DNA from: CAYHSY01 sp964359435
GTDB lineage: Bacteria > Patescibacteriota > Minisyncoccia > UBA6257 > JAUSGH01
DNA length: 17,571 bases
Direction: 5' to 3'
NCBI GenBank assembly: GCA_964359435.1
Contig: CAYHSY010000018.1
Location: 1 to 17,571, forward strand
Every line of letters begins with the position of its first letter. Position 1 is the stretch's first letter. Position numbers and translations under genes: made by a program. Below the pieces are notes generated by a model. The model made no database searches. It was not told the DNA's origin and saw only the letters and a program-made list of their open reading frames with translations. This document shows positions 1 through 8,202 of the stretch, piece by piece.

Positions 1-1614
1 ATCGTCTGGGAAATCATGTCGCTCGCCTCGTTCTTTTTGGTGATTTACGAACATCGAGAGCAAGAAAACATTCAGGCGGGTTTTTTGTATTTTGTTATGA
101 CCCATGTTGGCACCGCTTTCATTGCCTTGGTATTTCTTTTGCTTTATGGTGTTACAGGTTCCTTCGACTTCGTTGATATTTCCGGCTCGGCGGCTCTGTC
201 TCCGGTCATGAAAAATTTGATTTTTATTCTGGCCTTGCTGGGCTTTGGCACCAAAGCCGGCATTATCCCTTTGCACATTTGGCTCCCTGGGGCGCATCCG
301 GCTGCTCCAAGCCATGTTTCGGCTTTGATGTCCGGAGTGATGATCAAAACCGGCATTTATATGTTTATTCGGCTTTTTTTGGACCTTTTGCCGGCCGCGC
401 CTGTTTGGTGGGGGGCTACCATCTTGATCTTGGGTGCTGTTTCAGCTCTGCTCGGTGTTCTTTATGCTTTGACTGAACACGACCTCAAGCGCTTGTTGGC
501 CTATCACAGTATTGAAAATATCGGCATAATTTTGCTTGGCCTCGGCGGTGCCATGATTTTTTATTCATATGGCCTCGTTTCGCTGGCTCTCCTCGGTCTT
601 GTCGCGGCCCTCTTCCACGTTCTTAACCACGCGGTTTTCAAAGCACTTCTGTTCATGGGCGCGGGCGGCGTTATCACCGCGACGCACACTCGAAACATGG
701 AGGAATACGGCGGCCTCGTTAAGCGTCTGCCCTGGACCGCGCTTTTCTTTCTTTTTGGTGCCATGGCCATCTCGGCGCTTCCGCCCCTGAATGGTTTTTG
801 GAGTGAATGGCTGACTTTTCAGTCGCTTTTCAGCGGCATAATTTCTTTCGCCGCCTCAATCCGTTGGGTTTTTATTTTAGCCGCCGGCTCCTTGGCATTT
901 GTGGGAGGCCTCGCTGCCATGTGTTTTGTGAAGGCCTTCGCGTCGACGTTTTTGGGGCGGCCGCGTAGCGAAGAAGCTCGCTACGCCTCGGAGCCGGTTT
1001 TGACAATGCGTTTGGGTATGGCCTCTCTGGCCGCCTCGACGGTACTCCTTGGGCTTTTCTCTGGTTCGATCGTTAATATTATCTCACTTGTCGTCGTGGA
1101 TATTCGGACTTTCAGTCTGGCAACTCAGCCATTTTTGGCGGGCGGGAGCTGGGTCGCTATCGGCCGGCAATTTTCCGGCGCCTCCGCGGCGATTATCTTC
1201 CTGGTTTTGGTTCTGGGTCTTTTGGCCGCTTGGGTATTAGTAAGGTTCATGGGCCGCATTCAGCCCGTAAAAATCGGCCGCACTTGGGATTGCGGCGAAG
1301 ATTTGACTCCGCGCATGGAGATCACGGCTACGGGTTTTTCGCGTTCCATCATCACCATTTTCAAAGGAATTTTACGCCCGAGCCAGCAAGCCGAGGTTGA
1401 ATATAAGGATGCCGATATGCGTTATTTTCCCAAAAGCCAATCTATTGAATTTCAGACCAAAGATATTTACCGGGCTTTTCTTTACGAGCCGGTTGGAAAA
1501 TTAATCACTTTGCTCTCCGAGCTGGTTAAGCGTTTTCAGAGCGGCAATCTGAATGTTTATATATTATACATCTTCATTGCGCTGGCCGCTCTGCTGTTGC
1601 TCGCCACCGCTTAA
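1..1614 (+). CDS. hyfB: HyfB/NuoL-like proton-pumping membrane subunit of an Ehr-type complex (5' partial)
   Basis: This is an antiporter-like membrane subunit of the group 4 hydrogenase / complex I family (HyfB, HycC, NuoL), expected to move protons or sodium across the membrane. The frame is open from base 1 and the first codons read IVWEIMSL, matching the family's conserved V-W-E-x-M-S-L stretch, so the true start lies upstream and the ATG at 16 is internal. About 537 residues are present against roughly 670 in HyfB. Recognisable parts are the helix KAGIIPLHIWLPGAHPAAPS with its channel Lys and His, a later F-H-x-x-N-H-A-x-F-K-A-L-L-F motif, and the HyfB-type tail with T-W-D-C-G near residue 430. 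The gap to the next gene is 3 bases. Family assignment is secure; the ion moved is inference. Confidence 0.9.
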   Translation: MVWEIMSLASFFLVIYEHREQENIQAGFLYFVMTHVGTAFIALVFLLLYGVTGSFDFVDISGSAALSPVMKNLIFILALLGFGTKAGIIPLHIWLPGAHPAAPSHVSALMSGVMIKTGIYMFIRLFLDLLPAAPVWWGATILILGAVSALLGVLYALTEHDLKRLLAYHSIENIGIILLGLGGAMIFYSYGLVSLALLGLVAALFHVLNHAVFKALLFMGAGGVITATHTRNMEEYGGLVKRLPWTALFFLFGAMAISALPPLNGFWSEWLTFQSLFSGIISFAASIRWVFILAAGSLAFVGGLAAMCFVKAFASTFLGRPRSEEARYASEPVLTMRLGMASLAASTVLLGLFSGSIVNIISLVVVDIRTFSLATQPFLAGGSWVAIGRQFSGASAAIIFLVLVLGLLAAWVLVRFMGRIQPVKIGRTWDCGEDLTPRMEITATGFSRSIITIFKGILRPSQQAEVEYKDADMRYFPKSQSIEFQTKDIYRAFLYEPVGKLITLLSELVKRFQSGNLNVYILYIFIALAALLLLATA

Positions 1615-1617
1615 TTT

Positions 1618-2547
1618 ATGCCCAACGCCCTTCTTTGGACAATTCAGTTGATTTTCGTGCCAGTCATCTCGCCGTTTTTTATCGGCGTCATTCGTAAAAT
1701 CAAGGCCTGGTTTCAAAACAGAGCGGGAGCCGATATTTGGCAGCCCTATCGGGACCTTCGGAAACTTTTTCGCAAGGGCGAGGTAGTCAGTGAAGATGCG
1801 TCATGGATATTCCGGTTTGCGCCCTATATTATTTTTGCGGTCACGCTTTCCCTCGGCGCGAGCATCCCGATTTTAACGGTTTTACGTCCGGTCGGTTTTT
1901 TGGGAGATTTTATATCCTTGGTCTATCTCGTCGCGCTGGGCACTTTCTTTTTGGCGCTGGCGGGGATTGACGCGGGGAGTGCTTTTGGCGGTTTCGGATC
2001 CAGTCGCGAGATGACCATGGCTGCGCTGACCGAAGGCGGCTTGTTTTTCTCCATTCTGTCCGTGGCTTTTTTGGCGCATACAACCAATGTTTTCGGCATT
2101 TCGGCGGCCATCGCTTCTCTGCCGCTCGCGGACTTCTTGCCGGTACTTTTGGCTTTCGCTGCCTTTATTGTGGCCATGCTCGCCGAAACCGCGCGTTTCC
2201 CTTTCGATAATCCCGCGACACACCTGGAGCTTACCATGATTCATGAAGCCATGATTTTAGAATATTCGGGGCCGCGTTTGGCCTTGCTTGAATGGGCCGC
2301 GGCCAATAAATTGCTGATATTCATGACACTCGGCATCAATCTTTTTTTGCCATGGGGTATCGCGGTCGAGGTCGGTTGGTCCGCCGTCGCCTCCGCTTTT
2401 TTGTGGTATATGCTTAAAGTGCTGGGACTTTCGTTTTTTATTGCCGTGCTGGAATCCACGATCGCGAAATATAGATTTTTTCGCCTGCCGGACCTCCTGC
2501 TGACATCATTCATACTTACGCTCATCGCCGTCAGTTTGATTTTGTAA
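1618..2547 (+). CDS. hyfC: HyfC/HycD (NuoH-like) membrane subunit of an Ehr-type complex
   Basis: NuoH-family membrane subunit (309 aa, usual family length). It links the peripheral arm to the antiporter subunits and, in complex I, lines the quinone site. Visible family features are the N-terminal K-I-K-A-W-F-Q-N-R-x-G segment, QPYRDLRKLFRKGEVVSEDA, the G-S-S-R-E-M loop, and the acidic loop E190-T-A-R-F-P-F-D197 followed by H-L-E-L and M-I-L-E-Y-S-G, which matches the HycD acidic cytoplasmic loop. About eight hydrophobic helices are evident. The ATG has no Shine-Dalgarno sequence; it follows the previous stop by 3 bases, and the next gene starts 4 bases after this stop, so co-translation in one operon is likely. 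No key residue is obviously missing. Confidence 0.9.
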   Translation: MPNALLWTIQLIFVPVISPFFIGVIRKIKAWFQNRAGADIWQPYRDLRKLFRKGEVVSEDASWIFRFAPYIIFAVTLSLGASIPILTVLRPVGFLGDFISLVYLVALGTFFLALAGIDAGSAFGGFGSSREMTMAALTEGGLFFSILSVAFLAHTTNVFGISAAIASLPLADFLPVLLAFAAFIVAMLAETARFPFDNPATHLELTMIHEAMILEYSGPRLALLEWAAANKLLIFMTLGINLFLPWGIAVEVGWSAVASAFLWYMLKVLGLSFFIAVLESTIAKYRFFRLPDLLLTSFILTLIAVSLIL

Positions 2548-2551
2548 ACCT

Positions 2552-3211
2552 ATGTTTTTATCTACTCCCCAATCCTTGTTTCTGGTCGAAATGATAATTT
2601 TCATTTCTGTGATTTTGATGCATGCGGTAAAAAAGAATTCTAGCGCCGTGGGTTTTTACCTGGTTCAGTCGCTGGCAGTCATGGCGATGCTTGTGAGCGC
2701 CGCGCTCGGCGAGGGCTCGTGGTTTATGCTCGCTGCCGCGCTGGTGAGCTTTGTTATTAAAGTCGTCATCGCCCCTTATTTTTTCTTGGGACTCATCAAG
2801 CGGCATCAGTTGAAATTCGCAGTGAGCACTTATCTGAATCTACCCCTGACCTTGCTTGTGTTGACCGCGATCGCCGCGCTTACTTACTCCCATTTTTTCA
2901 GAGCGCTGGCCATACTAGCGCCGGATAATGAGGATGCCTTGTTGTTGGCGCTTTCCGTTGTCTTGAGTTCAATCTTTTTAATCATCAATCGCCGCGGCGT
3001 TCTTTCTCAAATGTTGGGGGTTCTGTCGCTGGAAAACGGCATAGTTTCATTTGCTTCTTTGTCGGGCCTCGAGCAATCGCCAGCCCTGCAGCTCGGCATC
3101 ATGTTCGACGTTTTCGTTTGGATAGTTGTCTCCACTGTTTTCGCCTCCATGATCTATCATAAATTCGGGTCGTTGGACGTCTCGGCCTTAAGTCGTTTGA
3201 AGGAAGAATAA
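2552..3211 (+). CDS. hyfE: HyfE-like membrane subunit of an Ehr-type complex
   Basis: HyfE-like small integral membrane subunit of 219 aa, close to the 216 aa of E. coli HyfE. About six to seven hydrophobic helices are visible. The C-terminal block is diagnostic: L-S-L-E-N-G-I near residue 160, then L-G-I-M-F-D-V-F-V and the ending S-L-D-V-S-A-L-S-R-L-K-E, which follow HyfE closely. An internal V-I-K-V-V-I-A-P-Y stretch corresponds to the HyfE lysine-containing helix. HyfE has a NuoK-like part and is found only in hydrogenase-type or Ehr-type complexes, so its presence argues against a plain complex I. It lies 4 bases after hyfC and 6 bases before hyfF, with no Shine-Dalgarno sequence. Confidence 0.88.
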   Translation: MFLSTPQSLFLVEMIIFISVILMHAVKKNSSAVGFYLVQSLAVMAMLVSAALGEGSWFMLAAALVSFVIKVVIAPYFFLGLIKRHQLKFAVSTYLNLPLTLLVLTAIAALTYSHFFRALAILAPDNEDALLLALSVVLSSIFLIINRRGVLSQMLGVLSLENGIVSFASLSGLEQSPALQLGIMFDVFVWIVVSTVFASMIYHKFGSLDVSALSRLKEE

Positions 3212-3217
3212 AAAAAT

Positions 3218-4654
3218 ATGCTTTTACTGATTTTATTAACAATCCCGCTTATTGCCTCGCTCGCCTCGCTTGCCGTCAGAGGATCAATAAAAATTCTGAA
3301 TTTCCTGGCCATCGCGGGGTCTTTATCCGAAGGTTTGGCAATTTTCGGCATAGCGCGGGAGGTTGTTTTGCGAGGCCCTTATGCCTTTTCGGTTTATTTT
3401 TCCGTGGATCAACTTGGGTCGATTTTGTTATTGGTTGTTGGTTGCGTGGGTCTGGCGGCCTCCTGGTACTCGACCGGTTATCTTAAAGTCGAGGTCCAAA
3501 AGGGTATTATCGGCTTCCGGCGGGTGAGGCAATACTTTGCGCTCTTGCATCTATTTTTCCTGGCCATGTTTTTCGCGACCGCGACCGCCAACCCTATTTT
3601 AATGTGGATCGCGATTGAAGCCACTACTCTTTCCACTGCTTTTTTGATCAGTTTTTACAACAAGCCATCCGCCCTGGAGGCGGCTTGGAAATATCTGGTC
3701 ATCAATTCCGTTGGTTTACTGCTCGGTTTTTTTGGCACGCTGCTTTTTTTGAATGTTGATCTCGGCGGCGGCTTGGTTGATTGGCGGGCACTTTCTATCG
3801 CCTCTGCGGGTTTCGATCCGTTGGTTGCAAAAATCGCCTTTATTTTTGTCTTGATCGGCTACGGTACCAAAGTTGGGTTGGTGCCTATGCACACCTGGCG
3901 ACCGGATGCTTATAGTAAAGCGCCGATACCGGTGGTGGCGCTTTTTTCGGGCGCGCTCTTGAACGTCGCCTTTTTGGCCATTCTGCGTTTCAAGGCCGTG
4001 ACCGATATCGCCATTGGTCCGGAATTTTCTTCCAAATTGCTGATGTTTTTCGGTTTAATCTCCATCGTGGCGGCAGCTTTGAATATCTTCGGGCAAAAAA
4101 ATTACAAACGTCTGTTGGCTTATTCCAGCATCGAACATGCCGGCATCATGGCTTTGGGCTTTGGCTTCGGGGGAGCGGGTGCTTTTGCGGCCATTCTGCA
4201 CATGGTTTATCACGCCTTGGCTAAATCAATACTATTTTTGTCGGCCGGTAATATCTTCTTGAAATACAGTTCCACTAAGATGGTAAATGTGGGAGGGCTT
4301 CTGCGCGTGCTGCCAGCGACGAGCGTTTTGTTCTTTATCGGTTTTCTGGCGGCGACAGGCGTGCCGCCGTTCGGCATTTTTTTAACGGAGTTTTCTATCC
4401 TCGCTTCGGGCATCGGTTCTCATCCGGTGTTTGCTTCGCTGGCGCTTTTGGGCATGACCATGGTTTTTATTGGTTTTTTGAAACATATTTTAGCGATTTT
4501 GTTTGGGAATATTCCCTCCGGCATCGAAGCGGGTGAAATGGGTTCCTGGACGTTGGCGCCGATTTTCCTGTTGGCAGGCGCGCTGGTAGTTTTGAGTTTA
4601 TTCGTGCCGCAACCGCTTATGTCGTTGATTATTTCCGCAACTTCAATTTATTAA
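3218..4654 (+). CDS. hyfF: HyfF-like (NuoN/NuoM-type) antiporter-like membrane subunit
   Basis: Second antiporter-like subunit (478 aa; HyfF is about 526). Conserved parts include the W-I-A-I-E-A-T-T-L helix near residue 130, the channel helix with G-T-K-V-G-L-V-P-M-H-T-W near residue 220, L-L-A-Y-S-S-I-E-H-A-G near residue 300, and H-M-V-Y-H-A-L-A-K-S-I-L-F. The usual M-H-T-W-L-P-D-A-H-S-E-A-P reads M-H-T-W-R-P-D-A-Y-S-K-A-P here, so a hydrophobic, a His and an acidic position have become Arg, Tyr and Lys; whether this affects ion transfer is unknown. The ATG lacks a Shine-Dalgarno, and the stop is one base before the next start, which suggests coupled translation. Confidence 0.88.
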   Translation: MLLLILLTIPLIASLASLAVRGSIKILNFLAIAGSLSEGLAIFGIAREVVLRGPYAFSVYFSVDQLGSILLLVVGCVGLAASWYSTGYLKVEVQKGIIGFRRVRQYFALLHLFFLAMFFATATANPILMWIAIEATTLSTAFLISFYNKPSALEAAWKYLVINSVGLLLGFFGTLLFLNVDLGGGLVDWRALSIASAGFDPLVAKIAFIFVLIGYGTKVGLVPMHTWRPDAYSKAPIPVVALFSGALLNVAFLAILRFKAVTDIAIGPEFSSKLLMFFGLISIVAAALNIFGQKNYKRLLAYSSIEHAGIMALGFGFGGAGAFAAILHMVYHALAKSILFLSAGNIFLKYSSTKMVNVGGLLRVLPATSVLFFIGFLAATGVPPFGIFLTEFSILASGIGSHPVFASLALLGMTMVFIGFLKHILAILFGNIPSGIEAGEMGSWTLAPIFLLAGALVVLSLFVPQPLMSLIISATSIY

Positions 4655-4655
4655 T

Positions 4656-6230
4656 ATGATCACGAAAAACGACGTTGTTTTAGCCAAATACATTGATCCG
4701 AAGTTTATCGTAAAAACTGAAGGTAATTTGAGCGTGTTCATGGTGTCCGCGGAAGAAATTGTCGCTGTCTGTAAAAAATTATATTTTGATGACCGGCTGC
4801 AGCTTAAGACCATCGCCGCTTCGGATGAATCCGGCACCGGCTCCGGTTTTAGGATTTTCTATATTTTTGGGGTGCCCTCCGAAAACATTTTTCTGGCTCC
4901 GGTTTTGGAATTAAAAAATTCACAAAATTTTCCGTCAATCACTAAAGATATCCAGGAGGCGGCTTGGTACGAGCAAAAAATCAAAACATTCTTCGGGCTT
5001 AATCCGGCGGGTCATCCGAATCTTCAGCCGTTGTTGCTCCATGGTAATTGGCCGGTTGATAAATTTCCGTTAAGGCGCAATTTTGATTGGCGCGAGAGGC
5101 CGCCTATGGCTAAAAATGCTTATCATTTCAGCGAAGTGGGTGGAGAGGGGATATACGAAATTCCGGTCGGCCCCGTGCACGCCGGCGTTATCGAACCAGG
5201 TCATTTCCGGTTTAGTGTGGCGGGCGAGGAGATCGTTCTTTTGGAGCCCAAGCTCGGCTACACGCACAAAGGCACGGAAAAACTTTTTGAGGTCTTGCCT
5301 TTGCCTGATAAAATCCGTCTTTCGGAAAGGGTTTCTGGCGACAGCTCTTTTTCTCATTCGATGGCCTTCTGCGCGGCCTTGGAAAATCTTGCAGATGTTG
5401 CCGTTCCTGCTCGGGCGCGCTATTTGCGGGTGGTTTTTTCGGAGCTCGAGCGTCTGGCTAATCATTTGGGGGATACCGGTTTCATTATGCAGGACACTGG
5501 CTACAATTTCGGCGGTTCGAACTGCGCCCGCCTGCGCGAACTGGTCATGCGTTTGGCCGACCGCCTCACCGGCAGCCGTTTTTTGAGAGGGGTAAATGTT
5601 TTAGGCGGCGTCGCCAAAGATATTTCAGCTGAGTCGCGCGATCAATTATTACAAGAACTTGCCGCCATCAGAAAAGATTTCGATGAAGTCATGGCTATAG
5701 CCGAAAACAGCAGTTCGCTTTTGAACCGATTGGAGGGCGCCGGCAAGTTGGATCGCCAGATTGGCATTGACCATGGCGTTTTAGGGGTAGCCGCGCGTGC
5801 TTTGGGGCTTACGCGCGACGCGCGATTGGATTATCCGTACGCGGCTTATAACGATCTCAAATTCGATCCGGCCTTGGAAAACGATGGCGACGTCAAAGCC
5901 CGCTTCTACGTCCGGGTTAAAGAGATCTACTCGTCGTTTGTTATTTTGGAGCAGGCCTTGGGTCGGCTGCCGGCAGGGGAAGTTGCCGTTTCCAGCCCGA
6001 TTAATTTCCGTAAAAACAGTTGGGGCATTGGTTTGGTTGAGGGTTGGCGCGGCGACATCTTTTATTTTGTCATGACCGATGCCGCCGGAGTTGTTTCCCG
6101 GGTGGCGGTCCGCGATCCATCTTTCCTGAACTGGACGGTTTTGGGCTATGCAGGTAAGGGCAACGTGGTGCCGGATTTTCCGCTCATCAATAAGAGTTTC
6201 AATTTATCGTATTCCGGCTACGACTTATAG
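4656..6230 (+). CDS. HyfG/HycE-like fused NuoC-NuoD subunit, NiFe cysteines lost (EhrL-type)
   Basis: Peripheral-arm subunit with an N-terminal NuoC/30-kDa domain (residues about 1-150, ending in the signature L-H-G-N-W-P-V-D-K-F-P-L-R-R) fused to a NuoD/large-subunit domain (about 165-524, starting V-G-P-V-H-A-G-V-I-E-P-G-H-F-R-F). HycE/HyfG carry NiFe ligands in R-x-C-G-x-C and a C-terminal D-P-C-x-x-C. Here the first reads R225-V-S-G-D-S230 and the last N516-L-S-Y-S-G521, so all four cysteines are absent. The chain ends three residues after the second site, with no extension for a maturation protease to remove. This fits Ehr complexes (energy-converting hydrogenase related), which keep the architecture but not the metal site. 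Family placement is firm; the electron donor and acceptor are unknown. No Shine-Dalgarno sequence precedes the ATG. Confidence 0.9.
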   Translation: MITKNDVVLAKYIDPKFIVKTEGNLSVFMVSAEEIVAVCKKLYFDDRLQLKTIAASDESGTGSGFRIFYIFGVPSENIFLAPVLELKNSQNFPSITKDIQEAAWYEQKIKTFFGLNPAGHPNLQPLLLHGNWPVDKFPLRRNFDWRERPPMAKNAYHFSEVGGEGIYEIPVGPVHAGVIEPGHFRFSVAGEEIVLLEPKLGYTHKGTEKLFEVLPLPDKIRLSERVSGDSSFSHSMAFCAALENLADVAVPARARYLRVVFSELERLANHLGDTGFIMQDTGYNFGGSNCARLRELVMRLADRLTGSRFLRGVNVLGGVAKDISAESRDQLLQELAAIRKDFDEVMAIAENSSSLLNRLEGAGKLDRQIGIDHGVLGVAARALGLTRDARLDYPYAAYNDLKFDPALENDGDVKARFYVRVKEIYSSFVILEQALGRLPAGEVAVSSPINFRKNSWGIGLVEGWRGDIFYFVMTDAAGVVSRVAVRDPSFLNWTVLGYAGKGNVVPDFPLINKSFNLSYSGYDL

Positions 6231-6243
6231 CCGTTAATTCTCC

Positions 6244-7383
6244 ATGCTTCTCAAAGTTGGAATAAAAAAGGTTCTATGGCTGGCCGCGGCGGCGGTTTTG
6301 TTTTCCACGGCTTTCCATGGCCTGGGCTTGACCGGATTCGCGCCGTGGCACGTGGTTTATACCGATGTTATGGGTTTTTTCGACCAGCTTAAAGTTCCGG
6401 GTTTCCCTTATATTTCCAAACAAATTGAATACCCGGTTTTAACTGGAGTTTTTATGCAGCTGATGTTTTATATCGGCGTCGGCAAGGCCGGCTATTATTT
6501 CGTTTCGGCCTTATTCTTGGGCGCGCTCGTACTTATTTCCACTTATTTATTATGGGACATGCTGCCGCCGGAGCGTCGGAGCCGGTTTTGGGTTTATTGG
6601 GTTTTCGCGCCGTCCATGCTGATGTTTTTGGTTTTTAATTGGGATATAATCGCCATCTTTTTTACGATCATGGCGATTTACGTCCATAAAAAAAATCATC
6701 CGTTTTGGGCCGGCGTCTCGGTGGCGTTGGGTTTTGCCAGTAAATTTTTTCCCGTACTTTTTGTCATCCCGCTTTTAGTCGCCACGTCGGGTTGGCGGGC
6801 GCGATTGCGTGCGACGCTGGGCTTTGTTTTCGCCGCCGCCGCGGTTAATCTTCCGTTCGCGATTCTGAATTATGAGGGTTGGTATTATTTTTTCGGCTTC
6901 AACAGCGCGCGCACTTCCAATCTTGATTCAGTTTGGAGCGTCATCCGGTGGCTTGTGGGGGATATGCCCGTGCCTGTTATGAATGGTATTTCTTTGGCCA
7001 TCTTCGCCATTATATTCGCTTTGTTGATGTATTGGGCGCGCCGCGCGTCTTTTGAAAAGCTTTGCGCTCTGGCTACGCTGGCCTTTCTTCTGGCCAATAA
7101 AGTTTTTTCTCCGCAGTATACTCTGTGGCTTTTGCCTTTTTTCCTGCTGGTTACGCCCCCCGGAAAGTTATGGTTTTATGCTCTGGAGTTTGCTAATCTC
7201 ATCACCTTCTTTTCCGTCGTGCGCTGGTTTTTTATTGGGAACGACCTGAAATATTTCTATTTCGCCATACCCTTCATCCTTATCCGGCACGCGGCCCTTG
7301 TTATTTATTCTGTAAATATATTGCGAACCAGGGAGGTCCCGGCCGTTTCGGCTATGCGTCAGTATGCCCCCCGCGGATTTTAA
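6244..7383 (+). CDS. GT87-like polytopic glycosyltransferase
   Basis: Polytopic membrane protein (379 aa, about ten hydrophobic helices) resembling glycosyltransferase family 87 / DUF2029 enzymes, which use polyprenyl-phosphate sugars on the outer face of the membrane. Supporting features are the early acidic loop Y-T-D-V-M-G-F-F near residue 40, the following I-E-Y-P-V-L-T-G motif, a N-W-D-I-I-A-I-F-F helix near residue 136, and L-G-F-A-S-K-F-F-P near residue 160, all typical of this GT-C group. The gene follows the Ehr large subunit by 13 bases with no terminator between, so it is probably transcribed with that operon although its role is unrelated or unknown. Donor and acceptor sugars cannot be told from sequence. 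No Shine-Dalgarno sequence is visible. Confidence 0.7.
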   Translation: MLLKVGIKKVLWLAAAAVLFSTAFHGLGLTGFAPWHVVYTDVMGFFDQLKVPGFPYISKQIEYPVLTGVFMQLMFYIGVGKAGYYFVSALFLGALVLISTYLLWDMLPPERRSRFWVYWVFAPSMLMFLVFNWDIIAIFFTIMAIYVHKKNHPFWAGVSVALGFASKFFPVLFVIPLLVATSGWRARLRATLGFVFAAAAVNLPFAILNYEGWYYFFGFNSARTSNLDSVWSVIRWLVGDMPVPVMNGISLAIFAIIFALLMYWARRASFEKLCALATLAFLLANKVFSPQYTLWLLPFFLLVTPPGKLWFYALEFANLITFFSVVRWFFIGNDLKYFYFAIPFILIRHAALVIYSVNILRTREVPAVSAMRQYAPRGF

Positions 7384-7435
7384 TTATTGTGTATTATTTG
7401 TATATTAGTTCCGGGTTAATATATTCCTGAAGTTT

Positions 7436-8164
7436 ATGAAACTACACCGTTTCTTCATACCGCCGCAATTTATTTCCGGCCGTTACGCCCGGATTCCCGA
7501 TCCCGATTTAGCCAAACAAATTGGGCGAGTTTTGCGTTTGTCCCCGGGCGACATGCTGATTCTTTTGGATGGCGACGGTTTTGAATACACGGCGCGTTTG
7601 GAAAAAGTCAGCGCGCGCGAAGTGCATGTTGAGATCATGAAACGGCAGTGGAATGATAAAGAACCGGAATTAAAAATCGCCCTTTACCAATCGCTCATCA
7701 AAAAAGACAAAATTGAGTGGGTTTTTGAAAAATGTACCGAGGTGGGCGTCACGAATTTCCATCCCGTGCTGTCCGAGCGCAGCGAAAAATTGCGCTTCAA
7801 TGTTTTGCGGGCGGAGAAAGTCGTAAAAGAAGCGGCCGAACAATCCGAGCGGGGGATAAAGCCGGAAATTTTGGAAATTGAGGAGTTTGGCCGGGCCTTG
7901 CGTCGCGGGGCCGCGAGTGAGGCGATGATTCTGATTCTCCATCCCGAGGGGTCTTCTCTGGAACGGGTCACTTTCCCGAAGAAATTATTAGCGGTCAATA
8001 TCTTTGTGGGGCCGGAAGGCGGTTTTTCGGATGCTGAAATTGATTTGGCGAGGGAGTTGATTAAAAACGGAGCGCCTATCTCCATTGTGAGCTTGGGCCC
8101 GCGCATACTGCGTGCCGAAACCGCCGGCCTGGTTGCCTCCGCGATTCTGCTTAACAGGAATTAA
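7436..8164 (+). CDS. rsmE: 16S rRNA (uracil-1498-N3)-methyltransferase RsmE
   Basis: RsmE methylates N3 of U1498 in 16S rRNA using S-adenosylmethionine. The 242-aa length is typical. The N-terminal PUA-like domain begins M-K-L-H-R-F-F-I-P and includes H/Q-I-G-R-V-L-R-L-S-P-G-D. The SPOUT domain shows Q-S-L-I-K-K-D-K-I-E-W-V-F-E-K-C-T-E-V-G-V, then E-Q-S-E-R, and the trefoil-knot cofactor motifs V-G-P-E-G-G-F-S and L-G-P-R-I-L-R-A-E-T-A. The ATG at 7436 matches the family start. A 52-base AT-rich gap separates it from the glycosyltransferase; TATATT and TAATAT there could be -10 boxes, but I see no convincing -35. It converges with the guanylate-kinase-like gene. Confidence 0.95.
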   Translation: MKLHRFFIPPQFISGRYARIPDPDLAKQIGRVLRLSPGDMLILLDGDGFEYTARLEKVSAREVHVEIMKRQWNDKEPELKIALYQSLIKKDKIEWVFEKCTEVGVTNFHPVLSERSEKLRFNVLRAEKVVKEAAEQSERGIKPEILEIEEFGRALRRGAASEAMILILHPEGSSLERVTFPKKLLAVNIFVGPEGGFSDAEIDLARELIKNGAPISIVSLGPRILRAETAGLVASAILLNRN

Positions 8165-8167
8165 AAT

Positions 8168-8199
8168 CCGCCCTCGGGTTTTTCCCACGAAGGCGGTTT
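8168..8199. terminator. Probable bidirectional terminator between rsmE and the guanylate-kinase-like gene
   Basis: The stem CCGCC (8168-8172) pairs with GGCGG (8192-8196). An inner TCG/CGA extends it past one mismatch, and TTT follows. It lies in the 38-base gap between two convergent genes. The T-tract is short, so efficiency is uncertain. Confidence 0.5.
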
Positions 8200-8202
8200 G
8201 GT

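Noticed and set aside
1882..2525. Minus-strand open frames within the Ehr genes
   Set aside because: They are shadows of well-recognised plus-strand genes, with lysine/arginine-rich, featureless sequence.
4656..6230. Functional NiFe hydrogenase (formate hydrogenlyase-type)
   Set aside because: All four metal-binding cysteines are missing and there is no C-terminal extension to be processed.
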